Source of the DNA: Gracilimonas tropica DSM 19535
Lineage (GTDB): Bacteria; Bacteroidota; Rhodothermia; Balneolales; Balneolaceae
Assembly: GCF_000375425.1 (NCBI RefSeq)
Contig: NZ_AQXG01000011.1
Span: forward strand, 53,727-93,903
Length of the DNA stretch: 40,177 nucleotides
Direction of reading: 5' to 3'
Shown here: one piece after another, positions 8,335 through 16,559 of the stretch
Numbering within the stretch: the first letter of the stretch is position 1
Layout of the letters: each line of letters starts with the position of its first letter
Made by a program: the position numbers and the translations under genes
The notes under the pieces: generated by a model
The model's input: the letters and a program-made list of their open reading frames with translations, nothing else
The model's database searches: none
What the model was told of the DNA's origin: nothing

Positions 8335-8989
8335 TAGGCCCTTGCTACGATTAAGCACATATATCGTTCTTTTCCTTCTGCTCACGGCTTCTGCAGCCAA
8401 TGATGGCCGAAAAGCAAATGAGGCCTATGAAAACGGCAATTATGAAAAGGCGGAAGAACTTTTTCTTGCAGCTATTGAACAGGAACCTGAAAACGCCCGG
8501 CTTTACTTCAATCTTGGAAATGCACAAGCCAAGCAGGGAAAAGTTGAAGAAGCCATTCAATCATTCATGGAATTTCGTGCTATGGTTGAATCTCCCGAAG
8601 AAAAGGCCATGGCGGAATATAATATCGGTACTCTTTTGGCGGAAGGTAAAAAGTGGAAACCGGCTGCCTCTCATTTCAAGAATGCCCTTAAACTCAATCC
8701 TTCAGAATCGGATGCCAAACATAATTACGAGCGTGCATTGGCAGAAATTGACAAAAATGAGGAGAATCAGGAAGGGCAGGATCAAAATCAACAGGATCAA
8801 CCACCACCGGAGCCCAGTGAATATGCCATCGCGATGAAGAAACGGGCCGAAAAATTAGTGGAACAACGCAAGTACACCGAGGCTTATAACCTGATGCAAC
8901 AAGCCTTAAAAGCAGATGAAACGGTTCGCGCTTTCAATGACTTCATAGAACGGACTAAAAATGTAGCAGAAATTGACACCAACAGTTAA
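8297..8989 (+). CDS. TPR protein of the Bat operon (BatC-like)
   Basis: Probable periplasm-facing TPR protein of the Bat (aerotolerance-associated) system. A hydrophobic N-terminal segment (LSTYIVLFLLLTASAA) looks like a signal or anchor and is followed by three TPR units: NEAYENGNYEKAEELFLAAIE, LYFNLGNAQAKQGKVEEAIQ and AEYNIGTLLAEGKKWKPAASHF. A Gln/Glu/Asn-rich linker follows, and a final helical pair (AEKLVEQRKYTEAYNLMQQAL) closes the protein. The ATG at 8297 lies inside yebC; a TTG at 8342 would leave a cleaner signal peptide and only non-overlapping sequence, so the start is uncertain. The stop is four bases before the next start. BatA/BatB-type VWA genes and moxR are absent from the window. 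Confidence 0.75.
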   Translation: MMKPSHWQKTSIDRPLLRLSTYIVLFLLLTASAANDGRKANEAYENGNYEKAEELFLAAIEQEPENARLYFNLGNAQAKQGKVEEAIQSFMEFRAMVESPEEKAMAEYNIGTLLAEGKKWKPAASHFKNALKLNPSESDAKHNYERALAEIDKNEENQEGQDQNQQDQPPPEPSEYAIAMKKRAEKLVEQRKYTEAYNLMQQALKADETVRAFNDFIERTKNVAEIDTNS

Positions 8990-8993
8990 CATC

Positions 8994-9527
8994 ATGAAGA
9001 ACTTCTTTTTTATACTGATTTTTTGCGGAATCAGTCTTGCTGCAAATGGTCAGTCGGCGGATACGTATTTCCATAGTGGGGCTCAGGCATTCATCAATGC
9101 CGATCTGCAGCAAGCGATTCAGCAGGTGCAAGCGGGCCTGCAGCAATTTCCCAACAATCCCAAGCTGAATGCACTCATGGAAAAGCTGAAAGAAGAGCAA
9201 CAGCGTCAGCAACAACAGCAACAGAATCAGCAGCAGCAAGATCAGCAAAACCAACAGCAGCAGGATCAACAAGAGCAGCAACAGCAAGACCAACAGGATA
9301 AGCAAGAAGAGCCGGATCAACAAGAAAAAGATCAACAGCAGGGAAAACAAGATCAGGATGAGAAAAATGCTGAAGAAATGAATCCTGAGAACATGGACAT
9401 GCAGCAAATGAGCAAGGAAGAAGCTGAAAAAATATTACAGGCTCTTGCCCAAAAAGAGAAAGAACTCTTAAAAGAATTCAAAAAGAAAAAGACAGACGGA
9501 AGCGCCAAACATGAAAAAGATTGGTAA
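8994..9527 (+). CDS. Secreted glutamine-rich protein of the Bat operon (BatC-like)
   Basis: An N-terminal signal peptide (MKNFFFILIFCGISLAANGQ) precedes one TPR-like helical pair (YFHSGAQAFINADLQQAIQQ ... FPNNPKLNALMEKL). A low-complexity tract then runs from about residue 62 to 120, made mostly of Q with D, E, N and K, and a charged C-terminal helix ends the protein (MSKEEAEKILQALAQKEKELLKEFKKKK). This is the layout of BatC-type proteins. ATG 8994 is chosen because the signal peptide starts there; an in-frame TTG at 8973 would only add residues from inside the upstream gene. It overlaps batD by 17 bases, so translation is probably coupled. The tandem CAG/CAA codons make length variation likely. 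The molecular role is unknown. Confidence 0.75.
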   Translation: MKNFFFILIFCGISLAANGQSADTYFHSGAQAFINADLQQAIQQVQAGLQQFPNNPKLNALMEKLKEEQQRQQQQQQNQQQQDQQNQQQQDQQEQQQQDQQDKQEEPDQQEKDQQQGKQDQDEKNAEEMNPENMDMQQMSKEEAEKILQALAQKEKELLKEFKKKKTDGSAKHEKDW

Positions 9528-11256
9528 TCAGTCCCAATTTCTTCTACTGATATTTATTTTTCTGATGTTGCCTTTTACGGGTTTTACACAAAGCCTGCAG
9601 GTAGACCTATCTATGTCCGAAACCAATGTGTATTCAGGTGAACAGGTTTCCGTAAAGCTCGCAATCAGCGGAACTTCTATCGGTTCCATAAACCAACCCC
9701 AGCCTCCCGAAATTGACGGCCTTCGCTGGCTCAGGGGCAGTACTTCCAGGGGCACCAATTATGTATTGAAAAACAATACTCCAACCATAACCTACACTTT
9801 TGGGTATCTATTTATTGCGCAAGACCCCGGCTCTTATACCATCCCCCCTTTTGAGGTTGAGATAGACGGTGAAAAATATCAGTCCAATACCTTAAACTTT
9901 ACCGTATTGGATCCTGCCACCATAGATGAAGAGGAAGCACAACGCGCTCCCGACATTTATGTGCGGCTCGAACCTGCTACCGAGTCTCCCGTTGTCGGCG
10001 AACAGGTGATCGTAGATGTTGTACTTTACTTTAAGAATGGTATTGAGATCTCATCCTATCAACCTACACCCGGCTGGAAAGCTGAAGGGTTCTGGAAAGA
10101 GGAGCTTCAATATCCGCAACGTGCCCAGGCCACCTCTACCCTGGTGAATGGCATTCGCTATCAAAAAGCACGGCTGATACAATATGCTTTATTCCCAACC
10201 AAATCAGGTGAACTGACCTTAAGCCCGTTTGAATTGACGTTATCGGTACGTCAACAGCGGCGCTCAGACCCTTTTGGATTTGGCTTCGGACAGGAACGCC
10301 AAAAGGTACAATCCATTCCTGTCACCATAAATGCCCAACCTCTGCCTGCTTTAAAAAATGCTGCATTTATTGGCGCCGTAGGTGACTTTAAAATTACCAG
10401 AGAAGTCTCTCCCAAAAAGGCCATGGTGGGTGAAAGCATCGAAATTACTACCAAAATCTCCGGAACCGGGAATATTCCCCTCATCAATAAACCCGAATAC
10501 GAATTTCCTGAAGCGCTTGAAAAGTATAATCCCCAGCAAAATTCTACCATCAACCGGCAAAACCGGGAGGTTTCGGGCACCAAAGTTTTTACTGATGTAC
10601 TTATTGCAAGAAACGAAGGAACCTTTACCATCCCCGCTGCAAAGCTTGCCTATTTTGACCCATCGACCGATTCTTATGTCATAGAAGAGGTACCGGCTAT
10701 AAAAATTACGGCAGAGCGAGACCCCAACTCGTCCGTCGCAGAAGTCCGTGATCTCAAACTGGAAATTGAACCGATTTCAGGTTTAGCGCAATGGTCGAAT
10801 ACAACCTCCAGACCCTTGTATCAAAAAGGGTGGGTGTGGCTTATGTTGATGCTGCCGTTATTCATTACAGCCGGAGCATATGGATACAAAAAATATAGCG
10901 ACCGCATGCGTACCGACACAGCTTTTGCGCGGTCCAGGACTGCATCCAAAAAAGCTGAAAAAACCTTATCAGAGCTTAATAAGTCAGCTGATATAAAACA
11001 AGGATATCATTTGATCGAGAAAGCACTCATTCAGTTTATAACCGATAAGTTAAACTTACCGCCGGCAGGACTTTCTCATTCGGACATCATTGAGCAGGTG
11101 GAAACCCTTGGAAATGCTGAAACCACTGCTTCATTAAAGCAGCTACTCACCAAATGTGAGACCATTGCGTACGCTCCGAATGTAAATCAGGAATCGCTTC
11201 AAACCGACCTTGAAAAAACCAAACAATTGATCAAAGAATTAGAAAAACAGGTATGA
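9511..11256 (+). CDS. batD: BatD family protein (aerotolerance operon)
   Basis: Large envelope protein of the Bat operon, which in Bacteroides was linked to oxygen tolerance and in other groups to envelope stress. It has a signal peptide (QFLLLIFIFLMLPFTGFTQ), then repeated Ig-like beta domains beginning LQVDLSMSETNVYSGEQVSVKLAISG with a conserved YTFGYLFIAQDPGSYTIPPFEVEIDG block, a second YxxxPTKSGELTLSPFEL domain and a third VSPKKAMVGESIEITTKISGTGNIPL. One transmembrane helix follows (GWVWLMLMLPLFITAGAYGY, about 443-462), with a cytoplasmic helical tail of about 120 residues. The length, 581 residues, is normal for BatD. It overlaps its neighbours at both ends (17 and 4 bases), showing one operon. 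Confidence 0.9.
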   Translation: MKKIGNQSQFLLLIFIFLMLPFTGFTQSLQVDLSMSETNVYSGEQVSVKLAISGTSIGSINQPQPPEIDGLRWLRGSTSRGTNYVLKNNTPTITYTFGYLFIAQDPGSYTIPPFEVEIDGEKYQSNTLNFTVLDPATIDEEEAQRAPDIYVRLEPATESPVVGEQVIVDVVLYFKNGIEISSYQPTPGWKAEGFWKEELQYPQRAQATSTLVNGIRYQKARLIQYALFPTKSGELTLSPFELTLSVRQQRRSDPFGFGFGQERQKVQSIPVTINAQPLPALKNAAFIGAVGDFKITREVSPKKAMVGESIEITTKISGTGNIPLINKPEYEFPEALEKYNPQQNSTINRQNREVSGTKVFTDVLIARNEGTFTIPAAKLAYFDPSTDSYVIEEVPAIKITAERDPNSSVAEVRDLKLEIEPISGLAQWSNTTSRPLYQKGWVWLMLMLPLFITAGAYGYKKYSDRMRTDTAFARSRTASKKAEKTLSELNKSADIKQGYHLIEKALIQFITDKLNLPPAGLSHSDIIEQVETLGNAETTASLKQLLTKCETIAYAPNVNQESLQTDLEKTKQLIKELEKQV

Positions 11257-12020
11257 ACCGGACACTGCTTCTGTTTTTTTTGATGACATTCACCCTAGGA
11301 ACTGTGGAGGCGAGGCAATCTCCGCAGGCTTTATTTGATGAAGCCAACACCTTGATGGAAAATGGACAATTGAATGAGGCCATGAATCTTTACCGAGATA
11401 TCTATGAATCCGGAAACGTATCCGGCGGACTATTCCTGAATATGGGCATCACCGCGGTTCAGCTTGATTCTATGGGCCTGGCCAAGTTTTATTTTCTGAA
11501 AGCGCGGGATTTTGAAACCACAACCTCGCAAGCCGAACAAGCTCTTGAATATGTAAACAGTCAATTTAGCCGTCAATCCGCAATGCTGCCGAAATTACCC
11601 TGGGATAAAGCCATTGACTGGATCAACCATGTTCCCGGAGCATCAGGCTTACTTATTTTAGGATTTTTGATCACCCTGTGTGGATTGGTTTTGTTGTATG
11701 CATGCTGGTTTGGGTCTTTTACGTTCAGCACATTTTCCACGTACATTATCTCGCTAATTGTTGCAGGCAGCCTGCTGGCCGGCTTGGCATTTTATGCAGA
11801 TTACGTTGATCAGCGTTACGATGAAGCCGTTTTGATCGAAAATTCACGCCGGGTTTATGAAACCGCAGACCTGAATTCTCCGTTAGTAAGCATCGCCTAC
11901 GAAGGCTACGACCTAACCGTTGATAACTGGAAAAGCAGCGAATCACAAGATTGGCTGTATGTGCGGCTTGGAAACGGACAATTTGGGTGGATCCTTCAGG
12001 ATGGAATAAAAACCTTATAG
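11253..12020 (+). CDS. batE: BatE family TPR/SH3 membrane protein
   Basis: Last gene of the Bat set. A signal peptide (LLLFFLMTFTLGTVEA) is followed by TPR-like repeats (ALFDEANTLMENGQLNEAMNLYRDIY; GLFLNMGITAVQLDSMGLAKFYFLKA), two transmembrane helices (ASGLLILGFLITLCGLVLLY and TYIISLIVAGSLLAGLAFYA), and a C-terminal SH3-like domain (RVYETADLNSP ... DWLYVRLGNGQFGWI). This order is diagnostic of BatE. ATG overlaps the batD stop as ATGA. No terminator is seen in the 87 bases before the peptidase gene, so read-through is possible. Confidence 0.88.
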   Translation: MNRTLLLFFLMTFTLGTVEARQSPQALFDEANTLMENGQLNEAMNLYRDIYESGNVSGGLFLNMGITAVQLDSMGLAKFYFLKARDFETTTSQAEQALEYVNSQFSRQSAMLPKLPWDKAIDWINHVPGASGLLILGFLITLCGLVLLYACWFGSFTFSTFSTYIISLIVAGSLLAGLAFYADYVDQRYDEAVLIENSRRVYETADLNSPLVSIAYEGYDLTVDNWKSSESQDWLYVRLGNGQFGWILQDGIKTL

Positions 12021-12107
12021 TTACGATTCAACTCAGAAGTTTTGAAACAGACTGTTTATTTTCCATCAAAGGTTATGGAATCAGAAAATTAAATATTCAA
12101 TGAAATT

Positions 12108-13481
12108 ATGAGCACCTCTCAGGAATACATCGACCGGAATAAAGACAAATTTTTAAACGAACTGTTTGAACTGCTCCGGATACCCAGCATCAGCACCGAT
12201 TCTTCAAAGAAAGATGAGATTAAAAAAGCATCTCAATTTTTAGCTAATCAGTTAAAAGAGCTGGAACTGGAAAACGTTGAAGTTTTTGAAACTCCGGGAA
12301 ATCCCATTGTGTACGCTGAACACTGTCCACATGATGATAAGCCGACGGTGCTCATTTATGGCCACTATGATGTACAGCCTTCCGATCCTGATGATCTCTG
12401 GGAAACGCCCCCTTTTGAACCTACGGTAAAAGATGGGTTGATCTATGCCCGGGGCGCCAGCGATGACAAGGGGCAGGCATTTACCCATATAAAAGCCGTT
12501 GAATCCTACAAGAAAACCGGTCAGGAAATCCCTGTAAATGTGAAATTCATTCTGGAAGGTGAAGAAGAAATCGGCTCTCCAAATCTGGTTCCGTTTCTGG
12601 AAGGACATAAAGATCTGCTGGAATGCGATATGGTACTCATTTCAGATACGGCTATGTTTGGGGAAGATCAGCCCTCCATCACCTATGGACTTCGCGGATT
12701 GGCGTATATGGAAATTGAAGTAGTTGGCCCGAACCGTGACCTGCATTCCGGCGTGTATGGCGGAGCGGTTGAAAATCCCGTAAATGTTTTGTGTGAAATT
12801 ATCGCCAAGCTGAAAGATGAAGACGGTGTGATCCAGATTCCCGGCTTTTATGACAGCGTGGTTGAACTCACCGAAGCCGACCGCGAAGCTTTTGCCCAAC
12901 TCCCTTTTGATGAAGACGAATACAAGAAATCACTCGACATCAAAGCATTACACGGTGAAAAAGGATATACCACATTGGAGCGCGCATCCGCTCGCCCAAC
13001 CTTAGATGTCAACGGAATTTGGGGCGGCTACCAGGGCGAAGGAGCTAAGACGGTGCTTCCATCCAAAGCCAATGCCAAAGTGAGCATGCGCCTGGTGCCG
13101 GACCAGGATCCCAAAGAAATTGCACAGCTTTTCAAAAAGCACGTAGAATCGCTTGCTCCTGATACAGTGAAGATCAAGGTCACCGAACATCATGGTGGTC
13201 ACCCGGCCGTAACCGATCTGGATTTCTACGGACTAAAAGCCGGAGCCAAAGCTTTTGAAGAGATTTATAACAAGGAAGTGTTGTTTTCACGCGAAGGCGG
13301 CTCCATCCCAATCGTGGCCGATTTTAAACGTGTGTTGGGCGTTGAATCCATTCTTATGGGTTTTGGCCTGACCAGCAACGCCATTCACTCACCCAACGAG
13401 AATTTTTCGGTGAAGGATTTTCATCGCGGGATTAAAACTTCGGCCAAGTTTTTGGAATTGTTACCGGATTTTGCTGAGTGA
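12108..13481 (+). CDS. M20 family dipeptidase (CNDP/PepV-like metallopeptidase)
   Basis: Di-zinc exopeptidase that most likely hydrolyses dipeptides in the cytoplasm; there is no signal peptide. Metal ligands lie in IYGHYDVQP (H86, D88), ARGASDDKGQ (D119) and the catalytic glutamates of LEGEEEIGS (151-154). A later ligand histidine is expected in LTSNAIHSPNENF near the C-terminus. The lid/dimerisation insertion starts with NRDLHSGVYGGAVENP. The length, 457 residues, fits the carnosinase-like branch rather than ArgE. The second M20 gene of this window (argE, 354 residues) is only distantly similar. A strong terminator closes the gene. Confidence 0.9.
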   Translation: MSTSQEYIDRNKDKFLNELFELLRIPSISTDSSKKDEIKKASQFLANQLKELELENVEVFETPGNPIVYAEHCPHDDKPTVLIYGHYDVQPSDPDDLWETPPFEPTVKDGLIYARGASDDKGQAFTHIKAVESYKKTGQEIPVNVKFILEGEEEIGSPNLVPFLEGHKDLLECDMVLISDTAMFGEDQPSITYGLRGLAYMEIEVVGPNRDLHSGVYGGAVENPVNVLCEIIAKLKDEDGVIQIPGFYDSVVELTEADREAFAQLPFDEDEYKKSLDIKALHGEKGYTTLERASARPTLDVNGIWGGYQGEGAKTVLPSKANAKVSMRLVPDQDPKEIAQLFKKHVESLAPDTVKIKVTEHHGGHPAVTDLDFYGLKAGAKAFEEIYNKEVLFSREGGSIPIVADFKRVLGVESILMGFGLTSNAIHSPNENFSVKDFHRGIKTSAKFLELLPDFAE

Positions 13482-13507
13482 TTGATTCCTTTTTATTTGA
13501 CAATATT

Positions 13508-13540
13508 AAAAGCGCGACTCTTTTGGGGTTGCGCTTTTTT
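13508..13540 (+). terminator. Rho-independent terminator of the M20 dipeptidase gene
   Basis: A 10-base-pair stem (AAAGCGCGAC at 13509-13518 with GTTGCGCTTT at 13528-13537, one G-U wobble) is followed by a T run, 27 bases after the stop codon. Confidence 0.88.
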
Positions 13541-13833
13541 ATTGGTCCGAAAAATTGGAAAACCTCAAGAACCAAAGCTCCAGTTTTTTACTTCAGGCTG
13601 ACATCAGGCAAGAATTCGTCCGACCACTGAAAAGAATAATTGGTTGAGCATAATTTGAAATCTTAAAGGACAAAGAAAATAAATCCCGAAAGAAGAGGTC
13701 CGACGATTATGTTGGAGCAAGTAGTTATTCTTTGACATGAGTGAAGCCTCCCTTTGTCTTCAGAAAAGATTCAATAGGGCATTTCGCTGCATACGAGAAA
13801 AAAAGCTCCAAGAACTTATGCCCAACAAAAATT
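13541..13833. other. Gene-free stretch carrying the second inverted-repeat element
   Basis: Nearly 300 bases between the dipeptidase terminator and the propeller-gene stop. The only clear structure is the 91-base inverted-repeat element. A further GGTCCGA at 13545-13551 matches seven bases of its arm. No coding frame or RNA gene is apparent, and no terminator for the minus-strand island was found. Confidence 0.5.
13616..13706. repeat. Inverted-repeat element, copy 2 (TCGTCCGACCACT ends)
   Basis: The left arm TCGTCCGACCACT (13616-13628) is identical to copy 1 at 5826. The right arm AGAGGTCCGACGA (13694-13706) is its reverse complement with one mismatch. The element spans 91 bases, against 93 in copy 1, and its 65-base interior is AT-rich and non-coding. 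Confidence 0.6.
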
Positions 13834-15039
13834 TTATCGTGCTGTGAATTCAATGCTATACCTAACAATATTCCATTGGCCTGTATCTTCATTTTTCTCC
13901 CGCTGATAAAAATAACCGCCTTTTACTACTACATGATTCTCCAAACTCGCCGGATCGCTGTATTTATCTCCTGGCCATCTAAAAGTGGCTATTAGCTCGC
14001 CTGATTCTTCCAAAACCCACCATTTGAAAAATTCATTATCTCCAGTAAAAGTAGAGATCCAAAACCTGTTTTCATCATCCAGCAAAATGCTATTAATGGC
14101 CGGCCATTTTTCAGGCAGATCTACATTTTGAGCGATGTTTTCTACCATTTCATTTGCAGAGTGTAAAGCATCTTTCCGACGAACTTCTTGTAATTCGTAT
14201 GGATAAAAGAATGCACTCAGGTAGTCCCCATCATAATCTAATTTCTTAACCAGAAAATCCCGGCTGTCCACTATATAAAAGTGATCTTCCTTAGAAGGAA
14301 CAAAGAAATGCCGTTCGAAAAAAGGGAAGTACTTCATAAACCGAACCTGCATATTCCCAACTTTATCTTCAGAATTAGAATGGACAAATTTTTTAGCTTT
14401 GAGTTCAGCCAATTGGTCAGAAACAATTTCTAATTCTGAATTCAACCTGTAATACTTTTTCATTCTTCTTCCAGAATTATTTATTTGGGGTGATTCCTGG
14501 AAAGCAGCGATGATCTCATTAGGTGAACTCAAGTAAAATTCATGGGGACGCTTATCGGATAGCTCCAAAATATCTTTCCATTTTTGAGAATCTGTCAGCA
14601 CTGTTTTTTCCTGCTTTAAAGTAGCTGTTGAATACAACATGATGCGTTGCAACTGACTGTCATAAAATAAAAGCTGCCCTGCATGAACTTGTAAATTACT
14701 TAGACTTAAGAACTCAGCAGGGCCTTTTCCTTCTCCAGCTATCTTTTTAAGATACGATCCATCAGGATTGTAGACATGAAGAGAACGGGAACCCCATCCG
14801 GCATCAGCAATATATACCCGGCCGGAATCATCTACGGCAAACTCGCCCATAGAAGAGAAAAATAGCTGTTCTGTATCCCCAAATTTTCCGTTGGGCTTCA
14901 AAAATAACGTATCCTCAGAGGTTTTTTTAGAATAAACTGTTACGTTATTCAAATCTTTGAATTCTTGAACCGATCTATTTTGATCCTGAACGGAACAACC
15001 GACTAAAACGAGTGTTAAGGCACTTAGAAAAATCTTCAT
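13834..15039 (-). CDS. 6-bladed beta-propeller lipoprotein (unit B)
   Basis: Predicted outer-surface or periplasmic lipoprotein. The signal ends in the lipobox LVLVGC (Cys15). The body carries NHL/6-bladed propeller repeats: FAVDDSGRVYIADAG, HVYNPDGSYLKKIAGEGKGPAEF, LLFYDSQLQRIMLY and SILLDDENRFWISTFTGDNEFFKWWVL. The ending GGYFYQREKNEDTGQWNIVRYSIEF is shared with the paralogue at 15301-16500, and the motif G-E-G-x-G-P-x-E-F is typical of the family. In Bacteroides such proteins are often neighbours of small Cys-containing secreted peptides (NVEALA type). Here the neighbour upstream is a collapsed C39/peptide remnant. The function is unknown; partner of the secreted peptide is a guess from position. 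Confidence 0.85.
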   Translation of the reverse strand: MKIFLSALTLVLVGCSVQDQNRSVQEFKDLNNVTVYSKKTSEDTLFLKPNGKFGDTEQLFFSSMGEFAVDDSGRVYIADAGWGSRSLHVYNPDGSYLKKIAGEGKGPAEFLSLSNLQVHAGQLLFYDSQLQRIMLYSTATLKQEKTVLTDSQKWKDILELSDKRPHEFYLSSPNEIIAAFQESPQINNSGRRMKKYYRLNSELEIVSDQLAELKAKKFVHSNSEDKVGNMQVRFMKYFPFFERHFFVPSKEDHFYIVDSRDFLVKKLDYDGDYLSAFFYPYELQEVRRKDALHSANEMVENIAQNVDLPEKWPAINSILLDDENRFWISTFTGDNEFFKWWVLEESGELIATFRWPGDKYSDPASLENHVVVKGGYFYQREKNEDTGQWNIVRYSIEFTAR

Positions 15040-15119
15040 GATTTAAGTATAAAAGTACATGATGAGATTAAATGTTAACTCAACATGCACTCAAGTTTTT
15101 TGGTCACATTAGTATTTGA

Positions 15120-15167
15120 TCAGGACCCACAAGTAGCCCAATAGCCACTTACCCCTCCTTCATAGGA
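15120..15167 (-). pseudogene. Tail of a second Cys-rich peptide gene, 5' part lost
   Basis: A minus-strand frame reads SYEGGVSGYWATCGS and then a TGA stop. It aligns with the C-terminal part of the intact peptide at 16560-16805 (SYENDEGQYVSGYCCSSCG): S-Y-E, G, V-S-G-Y and C-G match in order, and the DNA around TATGAA and GGCTATTG is alike. It lies directly behind, and in another frame from, the truncated C39 gene, so a deletion appears to have removed the rest of the C39 gene and the leader of this peptide. The alignment is short, so this is a reasoned call rather than a certain one. Confidence 0.5.
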
Positions 15168-15300
15168 TGGAAGTTTCCCCTGAACTTTTCCTCAGCTTTT
15201 CTAAAGAATATTTTCTACCGTGGTGTTTGGCTACCATACGTAAGCAAGTAGGGCCGCAATCCATTTGATCATGCTGTCGGTAGAGCTTGAAGGGCTTCAT
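15160..15300 (-). pseudogene. Truncated C39 peptidase/ABC exporter gene (unit B)
   Basis: A 46-codon frame encodes only the start of a peptidase-containing ABC transporter: LYRQHDQMDCGPTCLRMVA at 6-24, then KHHGRKYSLEKLRKSSG. The catalytic Cys (C15 in MDCGPTC) is intact. Intact proteins of this type have about 700 residues, so nearly everything is missing, including the catalytic His and Asp, the membrane domain and the ATPase. The DNA is very similar to the other C39 remnant at 17076-17445 up to the point where it breaks off. Its ATG follows the propeller stop directly (TAAATG), the arrangement expected of an operon peptide-propeller-exporter. Confidence 0.8.
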
Positions 15301-16500
15301 TTAGCGCTTAACAAATTCAATCTTGTATTTTACAATCCGGTCTATCCCTTTATCCATATTAAATTCATGACTATAAAAATAGCCTCCCCTTATAATTCTG
15401 TTTGGTTTTGAAATCACTGAATATGATTTTTGACTTCCCTTTTCCTTGAATTCAGCTATCAGCTCATTATCCTTATTTAAGACTGCCCATTTAAACGTAC
15501 TATCATTATTTGTAATCATTGAGACCCACAGTTGACCTTTATCATCAAATTCAATGGTATGGAACTTTTGCCAGGTTTCGGGTAACTCATATTTGCTTAA
15601 GGTTCGTTCTTCATTAGGATATAGTTCAAAATCATCCATATCCACAGGAACATCTTTTAACTCAAAATGAATAGTTGATTCATAATCACTATCTCTATTG
15701 AGTATCTTTATTTCAGGTTTACCCGTCCAAGTGGTAAAGTACCGTCCATCTGTACATAAGGCTAATAGTGAACTCCTTGTGAAAGGCATCGTGAATGGTA
15801 AATTCAATGGCCCGTCCGGATAGTAATAGGAAAAGCTTTTTAGCTGTAAAACTGGGTCAGGTTGAATCACTCCATCATTAGAAAGGCGAAAGTAAGTCTC
15901 TTTAGGTTCATGTTTCAGTCCTTCGCCGGGCAAAGATCTGTAACCAATTAGCAAATCTCCGTTCCTTTTAGCCAATACTCTATTGGCTTTACTATTAACA
16001 GGAATTTGATTGCTTTCCTGTAGTAAACTGTGGTCAATAGAAATATCTTTTACGTGTGAAAAATCATCCAATGAAAAAACTCCAATTTTCTGTAGCCTTG
16101 GATCAAAAAGAATTAGGTTATTACCCCATATGTCCATTGATGAAATACCCTCATACTCTCCCGGACCTCTTCCCTCATTAGCAATTCGGGTTATAAATTT
16201 ACCCTCTGAATCAAAAACATAGACACCTACCGTTCCTGGAATTGATGCTGAAATAAAAATCCTCTCTTCATCATCTACAATAAAAGTATTTATATAGCCC
16301 TTTATAAATACCTCATCATTGCTCTCAAATGTTCTTTCCCGAAACAAGTATACCGAATCAACATGATTCCTATTTAACTTTATAGTTGTTAGGTTTTCAA
16401 TATCCCTATGCTCGATGTTTTTATTATTAGTTTTTTCCAAAACTTCTTTATCACAAGAGCATATTATGCATATTATTAGCAATAAGTAATTAAAATTCAT
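15301..16500 (-). CDS. 6-bladed beta-propeller lipoprotein (unit A)
   Basis: Paralogue of the protein at 13834-15039. The lipobox is IICSC after a short hydrophobic signal (NYLLLIICIICS). Propeller repeats include FIVDDEERIFISASI, YVFDSEGKFITRIANEGRGPGEY, LILFDPRLQKIGVF and IEFDDKGQLWVSMITNNDSTFKWAVL, with the closing strand GGYFYSHEFNMDKGIDRIVKYKIEF. The two proteins share the G-x-GPGEF and GGYFY landmarks and near-equal length (399 and 401). ATG at 16500 is taken as start; the upstream TTG at 16509 adds only three codons. It lies 59 bases behind the Cys-rich peptide gene on the same strand, so co-transcription is likely. Confidence 0.85.
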   Translation of the reverse strand: MNFNYLLLIICIICSCDKEVLEKTNNKNIEHRDIENLTTIKLNRNHVDSVYLFRERTFESNDEVFIKGYINTFIVDDEERIFISASIPGTVGVYVFDSEGKFITRIANEGRGPGEYEGISSMDIWGNNLILFDPRLQKIGVFSLDDFSHVKDISIDHSLLQESNQIPVNSKANRVLAKRNGDLLIGYRSLPGEGLKHEPKETYFRLSNDGVIQPDPVLQLKSFSYYYPDGPLNLPFTMPFTRSSLLALCTDGRYFTTWTGKPEIKILNRDSDYESTIHFELKDVPVDMDDFELYPNEERTLSKYELPETWQKFHTIEFDDKGQLWVSMITNNDSTFKWAVLNKDNELIAEFKEKGSQKSYSVISKPNRIIRGGYFYSHEFNMDKGIDRIVKYKIEFVKR

Positions 16501-16559
16501 TTTGAACAATTTAAATCTTGCTGCTTATTTATAGCAGCAAGATTTTTGGTTATTACTTG

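Noticed and set aside
8955-9407. Leucine-rich minus-strand frame of 150 codons
   Set aside because: It is the antisense of the CAG/CAA glutamine tract of the BatC-like gene, which reads as Leu runs on the other strand.
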